A stretch of DNA of 21,397 nt from Obelidium mucronatum (taxonomy: Eukaryota; Chytridiomycota; Chytridiomycetes; Chytridiales; Chytriomycetaceae), in the NCBI GenBank assembly GCA_025765595.1, contig JAIVFH010000415.1, forward strand, positions 1 through 21,397, read 5' to 3'. Of this stretch, positions 19,059 through 21,397 are shown piece after piece. The position numbers and the translations under genes are program-made. A model generated the notes under the pieces. The model worked only from the letters and a program-made list of their open reading frames with translations, made no database searches and was not told the DNA's origin. The first letter of the stretch is position 1; each line of letters begins with the position of its first letter.

Positions 19059-19292
19059 GTCTAATTTAGACTGTCTAATTCAGACTGTCTAATTTAATTC
19101 AGACTGTCTAATTTAGACGGTCTAATTCAGACTGTCTAATTTAATTCAGACTGTCTAATTTAGACGGTCTAATTCAGACAGTGCAATTAGACTGTCCAAT
19201 TAGACTGTCTAATTTAGACTGTCTGAATTAGACAGTGCAATTAGACAATTAAATTTAGACTGTCTAATTCAGACTGTCTAATTTAGACTGTC
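19059..19292. repeat. Palindromic 14-bp minisatellite, locus 2
   Basis: About sixteen degenerate units of GTCTAATTTAGACT / GTCTAATTCAGACT, some with TTAATTCAGACT spacing, including a higher-order repeat (GTCTAATTTAATTCAGACT twice, near 19087 and 19136). It has the same unit as 6597-6745 and the same downstream sequence (GTCGAATTTTGG), so the two arrays are copies of one composite repeat. Confidence 0.92.
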
Positions 19293-19975
19293 GAATTTTG
19301 GGAATGACCCAAGAGAAACGATGTTACACAAGGACAGTGGGTGTGAAAACTATCATGGCCAATCAGATTCGGAAATTTGCAGGAATGATTTTATCGGCTC
19401 AGTTGAAAAATGACGTTACACCAGATTCGGAATTTGTAGGAATGATTTTTTCGGCTCACTTGAAAAAATAACGTTACACCAGATTCGGAAATTTGCAGGA
19501 ATGATTTTATCGGCTCACTTGAAAAATAACGCTACACAAGGCAATTGGTGATGACAAATGTTTCGCCCAATCAAATGTTGAATTTTGGGAACAACCTCAT
19601 CCAGTCATCTTAAAAATGACGTTACACAAGAGTACTTTGTGTGAAAAACTTCTTTCCCCATCAGATTCTGTAAAATTTTCAGAACTGCACTATAAGGTTA
19701 ACCTGGAAAATGACATTACACAAGTTCTAAGATGATGAAAAAAACACTATTTCAATTAATACAATAAAGAATAGTACTCTTAGACACTATGCAATAATGT
19801 TACACAAGATGTGACCTTCATGGGAAAAAACCTTATGCAGTACTCTCATCTCTTTGATACTTCAAGCATCAGTTGAATGAGGTGACACAAATCCATATTA
19901 GTTAAAAGACGTTACACGAGCGTTACACGAGCCTTACACGAGTCCTTACACACTTTGAAAATGCTGCATTAGATA
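19293..19975 (+). repeat. Degenerate ~90-bp satellite based on TGACGTTACAC
   Basis: The motif (T)GACGTTACAC(A/C/G)AG or a close variant recurs about eleven times: near 19319, 19412, 19470, 19528, 19618, 19712, 19798, 19908, 19919, 19931 and 19943. A clean 58-bp sub-array (CAGATTCGGAAATTTGCAGG at 19364, 19422 and 19480) sits inside longer units of about 85-95 bp (compare GTGTGAAAACTATCATGGCCAATCAG at 19341 with GTGTGAAAAACTTCTTTCCCCATCAG at 19640, quoted only in part). Units decay to the right and end in a short GTTACACGAG cluster. There is no open frame. Confidence 0.8.
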
Positions 19976-19982
19976 AATCCAA

Positions 19983-20124
19983 TCAGGGTTCTTTTACTCA
20001 TGGGGGAGGTTGGGGAGAGTTTGGCTTTCTCCAGAAATTTTTATTAAATAAAATTTACCTACTGGAAAAATTGAATCCCTGGCCTACACACCTCATGAGT
20101 GCCTTACCAACTGAGCTAGAGGGG
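19983..20124 (-). repeat. tRNA-derived SINE 2
   Basis: On the minus strand the head has a near-perfect A box, TAGCTCAGTTGGTA (20118-20105), and a damaged B box (GGATTCAATTTTTCC, about 20080-20066). The body AATAAAAATTTCTGGAGAAA and the tail up to AAAGAACCCTGA match SINE 1. It is intact in length and shows what SINE 1 looked like before Copia-B landed in it. Confidence 0.75.
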
Positions 20125-20242
20125 TTGTTGAACACTGCATGTCTTGACATGACAAAATATAATTATCATGTGCAACCAGCTTGTCAGATGAGTAAAATAT
20201 GATAAAATTTCATAAGTTTTACTCATTTAACAAAGTCCAATT
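20125..20242. other. Spacer between SINE 2 and Copia-A
   Basis: AT-rich. The first ~40 bp resemble the flank of SINE 1 (CTTGACATGA). Nothing else is recognised. Confidence 0.3.
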
Positions 20243-20409
20243 TGTTGGAGGCACATGAAACTCATGTTGCAAGCTCCATGTTTGGGAATAAAGTTTAAGA
20301 ATTCTCTCCAAAATCTCTCTAGTGTCCACAACGATCAGCTCACCTGTCTACAGAACCAGCACCGCTTCCAGTCCCTCTACAACAGATTAAGAAGTCTTAT
20401 TACTCAACA
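20243..20409 (+). repeat. Copia-A 5' LTR (third copy)
   Basis: TGTTGGAGGCA...ACTCAACA, 167 bp, with TGTTG/CAACA ends. It matches the minus-strand LTR at 8591-8425. The left boundary is exact by comparison of the two copies. No 3' LTR partner is in the window, so the right boundary is inferred. Confidence 0.6.
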
Positions 20410-20667
20410 TCTGTTAAATTTTCCTGTACCAATTAGTCAGGGAACCCTTAAAAAGCCGGAACGTTCAAGCATCTACTGTTACACAAGCACCTCAGCCGCT
20501 ACTACCAAAGCCGCTACAGCTTCTAACTCTACTACAAACAGCTTAATCTACTTATTAAAACAAGTTTATTCAACTTCAACAACTACAACTTTCTACTACT
20601 TGAAACACTTGAAACTCAACCAACCCCCAACTACTACGCCTCAAAATTTTTTCTGACTTCAACAAAA
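20410..20667 (+). other. Copia-A leader
   Basis: From TCTGTTAAATTTTCC to the gag ATG at 20668. It is rich in ACTAC/CAAC repeats. No clear tRNA-complementary primer site was recognised. Most of this leader is deleted in the minus-strand copy. An open frame across the LTR and leader (20255-20656) is low-complexity in its second half and probably not coding. Confidence 0.45.
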
Positions 20668-21000
20668 ATGACAACAAACAACAACTTGAAAACCACTTTT
20701 ACGCTTGATCATGACAACATCAGCGATTTCCACCAGTGGGTTGACGATATTGAAGGTGTTGCAGCCCAACACAATGTTCTCCACACTATTCGTCTTGACC
20801 AAGAGTCCCACGACGACAATATCAACAACTACTTGGTTCCTTATGGTCCAAATGGTGCAATCACGGCTGATCCGCAGCTTCTTGAACTTGCAGTCTGGGA
20901 TAATCCTGAAGACCCGAACGATCCATGGGTTCTTCAGCTGACTGATGTTCCAAATACTTGTCCAGGGTCATACGCGAACAACAAGATGATGCAACGTATC
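20668..21000 (+). pseudogene. gag: Copia-A gag N-terminus, cut by the hAT-like element
   Basis: ATG 20668 in AAAAATGAC context opens the gag frame MTTNNNLKTTFTLDHDN...FHQWVDDIE..., the usual N-terminal layout of Copia gag with the FxxWxxxIE helix. It supplies the ~110 residues missing from the copies at 1077 and 8397, and it contains the 11 bp deleted in the minus-strand copy (gives EDPNDPWVLQL). It breaks at CGTATCA (codons Arg-Ile), where TAGGGGTGG-type transposon sequence begins. Confidence 0.82.
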
Positions 21001-21001
21001 A
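20994..21001. repeat. 8-bp direct repeat ACGTATCA flanking the hAT-like element
   Basis: The same eight bases occur at 1076-1083 after the element's other end. In the intact gag copy (minus strand, about 8223-8216) ACGTATCA is present once in this context, as expected for a target-site duplication. Confidence 0.6.
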
Positions 21002-21397
21002 ATGTTAGGGGTGGGTACCTGGTGAAAACCCGGTACCTGCAGGTATGACTCATCAGGTATACCTGGGGGTCGGAGGGTCCTACCTGGTCATGCAGGTGCT
21101 GGGGGGGGGGGGGGGGGGGGGTCTGTTGATGACACGGCCAATTGACTGCAAACTTACACGCTAAGTCGGAAACAAAAGATATTATATTTTAGTAGTAATG
21201 GGAGTGTGTCTCACTGTCTTTTTGTGTAGAATAAAGGAGAATATTATTTAAATATTGTTCTAGAAAACTGACAAACATGAATCTCAGATAGGGTACCGTC
21301 CTCCACCGTCATCAACCACTCCAGAATAATCCATATGCTGTCTCTGCAAGCGATCAATACCGCTGCTCAGTGCTGAGTATGTCACACAGACGACACA
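21002..21397. mobile_element. Left-hand part of the hAT-like DNA transposon
   Basis: It starts with TAGGGGTGGG (21006-21015), the inverse of the end at 1068-1076, followed by ACCTGG/CCAGGT/ACCTGCAGGT motifs to 21098, just like the other end. A run of 21 G follows (21101-21121). The remaining ~275 bp have no recognised gene. On the minus strand the frame from the window edge (CRLCDILSTEQRY, stop near 21345) is open and might be the end of an exon; this is weak. Confidence 0.45.
21101..21121 (+). repeat. G21 homopolymer
   Basis: Twenty-one consecutive G, within the subterminal region of the hAT-like element. Its length is likely unreliable in any assembly. Confidence 0.95.

Noticed and set aside
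19059..19292. CRISPR array
   Set aside because: The units are contiguous, palindromic and without unique spacers, in a eukaryotic setting.
20255..20656. 133-codon ORF across the Copia-A LTR and leader
   Set aside because: It begins in the LTR and continues in ACT/AAC-rich leader; the real gag start is ATG 20668, as shown by the N-terminal gag pattern.

Overview
The window looks like a repeat-rich piece of a eukaryotic nuclear genome, probably fungal. The host-like gene at 9005-10407 is cut by short GT-AG introns (83, 45, 39 and 47 bp), the rest is nested LTR retrotransposons of the Ty1/Copia type, and nothing in it looks bacterial (no operons, no Shine-Dalgarno sites). The species cannot be named from the sequence.

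Layout. 1-1075 is the right-hand part of a DNA-transposon-like element (hAT-like end TAGGGGTGG). 1077-6602 holds most of an old Copia element (Copia-A, + strand: gag, protease/integrase, reverse transcriptase/RNase H). It has a nonsense codon, a frameshift and a cut-off 3' end. 6597-6899 is a palindromic 14-bp minisatellite followed by a ~60-bp tandem repeat. 6900-8591 is a second Copia-A fragment (LTR, gag, start of pol) on the minus strand, so gag forms a large inverted repeat. 8592-8873 is the broken 3' end of an unidentified gene. 9005-10407 is a five-exon gene with a coiled coil and the N-terminal half of a ubiquitin-specific-protease fold. It runs into a tRNA-derived SINE, and that SINE was itself split by a complete, very young Copia element (Copia-B, 10408-18593, minus strand, 5-bp target duplication, LTRs differing by one T). 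18599-20242 holds the rest of the SINE, a second minisatellite, a decaying ~90-bp satellite built on the motif TGACGTTACAC, and a second SINE. 20243-21000 is the 5' end of another Copia-A copy (LTR, leader, gag N-terminus). It is cut at the same nucleotide at which the gag at 1077 resumes, with the left end of the hAT-like element between 21002 and the window edge.

Main observation. The Copia-B gag-pol is not one open frame. It is six blocks, and five GT-AG introns of 49-66 bp restore one frame of 1,856 codons plus stop, containing gag, protease, integrase, reverse transcriptase and RNase H with their catalytic residues. Because the element inserted recently, it apparently moves with its introns in place, so unspliced RNA would serve as genome and spliced RNA as message. 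Copia-A can be read the same way at three places. Second observation: the two ends of the window fit together as the two flanks of one transposon insertion in one gag gene, including an 8-bp duplication. This suggests a tandem duplication or a circular or mis-joined contig.
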